Assembly: GCA_023428265.1 (NCBI GenBank) | Contig: JAEYYW010000183.1 | Span: forward strand, 1 to 15,495 | Source: Bacillota bacterium | GTDB taxonomy: Bacteria > Bacillota > Clostridia > Christensenellales > UMGS416 | DNA: 15,495 nucleotides | Reading direction: 5' to 3' | Shown here: piece by piece, positions 14,289 through 15,495 of the stretch | Layout: the number at the start of each line of letters is the position of its first letter | Position numbering within the stretch: the first letter of the stretch is position 1 | Made by a program: the position numbers and the translations under genes | The notes under the pieces: generated by a model | Database searches by the model: none | Told to the model about the DNA's origin: nothing | Seen by the model: only the letters and a program-made list of their open reading frames with translations

Positions 14289-15278
14289 TCAATCCTGGCG
14301 CTTGTTGTATCTGTCAATTTCATCTGCCGTGATCGCATCCACCTCCGGATGGATCGTGCTGGTGCCGCCATACGTATTGCTTGGGATAAACGCTCCGCCG
14401 GGCCCGTATGCCTCGCAGGCCCTCCGCACTTCCGCGCGCACAGCTTGCTCCGTCCAGCCGGCCACATCGATGGCGGCGGTGTCGATGCCGCCCATCAGCA
14501 CCATCCGGCCGGCCAGCCGCCTTTGCATCGCGGGGATGTCGTTCTGCGGCAGCACGCCCTGCCAGATATCCACGCCCAGCTCCGCCATATCCTCCACGAT
14601 CGGCTCGCAGTAGCTGTCAGCATGGTGCATCACCATCACGCCGTTGCTCTTCAGATATCCATACAACCTGGCATAAAGCGGCTTGAAGAATTTGCGCCAT
14701 GTCTCCGGGCTCATGAAAAGCCTGGTTTTCTCGCCCCAGTCGTCATGGGAGAGCACGATGTCTGGCTTCAGGTTTTCCACAAGCAAGCGGGCATAGGCCA
14801 GCTTGTATTCCAGAATGACCTGCAGCAGCTCCGCCATATGCTCCGGCTCCAGCAGCAGGTTGCACAGCGTGTCCTCAATGCCCATCAGGAAATGGGCCTG
14901 TTCAAAAATACCGCCGGTCATCAGCGCTGTCACCAGCTTGTCTTCATGCCTTGCCTGAGCCGCAGCCTCAAGCGCCGCCGACCAGTCGGCAGGTTCCCTC
15001 AAATAATCCGGGACCTTGAGATCGCACTGCCAGCGGGTGATATCCTTGATGACTTTGTTTTCCGGAGTGATATGGGGTGCCGCTCCCGGCTGGTCCATCT
15101 GCCAGATGAAGTGGGTGCCCCAAACATCCACCGTCTCCTCGCCGCGCTTGCGGCTGGCGCGCAAGCGGATGCGCAGCGGGTCGTTTGCGATCATGGCAAA
15201 AGGCTCCCAGCCGTTGACGAGCCGCTCCGGGGAATCGCCGGCCAGCGTGCGGAAGAAATTCTCTTTTGCCGTCATCAT
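14289..15278 (-). CDS. Uroporphyrinogen decarboxylase superfamily protein (UROD/MtaA-like)
   Basis: 329 residues from the ATG at 15278, chosen because GAGGG lies 8 nt upstream; the first in-frame ATG at 15293 has no binding site. The fold is suggested by LSHDDWGEKTRLFMSPETWR (about 176-195), the MVMHHADSYCEPIVEDMAELGVDIW region (from about 216) and MGGID (262-266). The superfamily includes HemE and the corrinoid or coenzyme M methyltransferases. No haem genes are nearby, so HemE is unlikely. The H-x-C zinc motif of MtaA-type enzymes appears as HHAD, without the cysteine, so thiol methyl transfer by the standard zinc site is doubtful. Placed between a LacI regulator and an esterase, it is probably catabolic. 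The reaction is unknown. Confidence 0.8.
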   Translation of the reverse strand: MMTAKENFFRTLAGDSPERLVNGWEPFAMIANDPLRIRLRASRKRGEETVDVWGTHFIWQMDQPGAAPHITPENKVIKDITRWQCDLKVPDYLREPADWSAALEAAAQARHEDKLVTALMTGGIFEQAHFLMGIEDTLCNLLLEPEHMAELLQVILEYKLAYARLLVENLKPDIVLSHDDWGEKTRLFMSPETWRKFFKPLYARLYGYLKSNGVMVMHHADSYCEPIVEDMAELGVDIWQGVLPQNDIPAMQRRLAGRMVLMGGIDTAAIDVAGWTEQAVRAEVRRACEAYGPGGAFIPSNTYGGTSTIHPEVDAITADEIDRYNKRQD

Positions 15279-15309
15279 GCGCGCATCCCTCATTTAGGTT
15301 GGATTTCGT

Positions 15310-15495
15310 TCACAGCGTCTCCGGGCTGCTGTCCCGGAAGATGCATTTTGCTTCGAAGCTGAGCTTCACGTTGTCCGTCATGGCGCTGCCGGCGATGAGC
15401 TCATGGAGTGTCTTGGCGCAGTAGTAACTCATTTCATCCACCGGCGTGGCATAGCTGGAAACGCTCGGAGACACCACGGAGTTGACCGGCTTGTC
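15310..15495 (-). CDS. LacI-family transcriptional regulator, C-terminal fragment
   Basis: Only the last 61 codons plus the stop at 15310 are inside the window. The segment DKPVNSVVSPSVSSYATPVDEM, then ALHELIAG-like KTLHELIAG, and the ending KLSFEAKCIFRDSS fits the end of the periplasmic-binding-like effector domain, where LacI proteins typically finish with a LxxRxS motif. The DNA-binding part is outside the window. The stop lies 31 bp before the UROD-like gene, so the regulator probably controls this cluster and may be cotranscribed with it. Confidence 0.75.
   Translation of the reverse strand, partial: DKPVNSVVSPSVSSYATPVDEMSYYCAKTLHELIAGSAMTDNVKLSFEAKCIFRDSSPETL

Noticed and set aside
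1..15495. Search for a defence island, toxin-antitoxin pair, phage or transposase genes, tRNA or rRNA
   Set aside because: None seen. Essentially all the sequence is explained by metabolic, transport and regulatory genes and their control regions.

Overview
Every gene I can support in this window lies on the minus strand, so transcription runs from high to low coordinates. The base composition is GC-rich. Genes have strong GGAGG-type ribosome binding sites, a tryptophan operon is controlled by a T-box leader, and LacI- and TetR-type regulators are present. Together these suggest a GC-rich member of the Bacillota, probably an anaerobic Clostridia-like, plant-fibre-associated bacterium. The taxonomic placement is inference; no rRNA or other marker gene is present.

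Layout in transcription order. (1) 15495-13025: the C-terminal end of a LacI-family regulator, then a uroporphyrinogen-decarboxylase-superfamily protein, an alpha/beta-hydrolase esterase and a DUF3237 protein. They are closely spaced and probably form one unit. (2) 12981-5929: a complete tryptophan biosynthesis operon. A sigma-A promoter and a T-box riboswitch with a likely UGG specifier are followed by trpE, trpG, trpD, trpC, trpF, trpB, trpA and an intrinsic terminator. Most junctions are 2-nt gaps or 4-11 bp overlaps. The exception is the trpG-trpD junction, which holds a 176-bp non-coding insert with tandem heptamers and palindromes. (3) 5888-1543: a TetR-family regulator, an MMPL-type RND permease and a secreted protein with xxxLxxG heptad repeats, followed by a terminator. 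The TetR promoter carries two inverted repeats that look like operators. (4) 1500-1: a control region with two candidate promoters and several palindromic sites, then the first 435 codons of a GH51 alpha-L-arabinofuranosidase that runs off the left edge.

Functionally, the trp operon converts chorismate to tryptophan and appears to be switched on when tRNA-Trp is uncharged. The TetR/MMPL/LxxG set looks like a self-regulated export module. The GH51 enzyme trims arabinose from plant arabinan or arabinoxylan oligosaccharides. The esterase cluster may also act on plant-derived substrates, but that is speculative.

I found no mobile-element genes, CRISPR array, tRNA or rRNA, and no clear defence system. 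The least ordinary items are the repeat element inside the trp operon, the stacked operators near the TetR gene and the arabinofuranosidase gene, the translationally coupled LxxG-MMPL pair, and the UROD-like/esterase/DUF3237 cassette.
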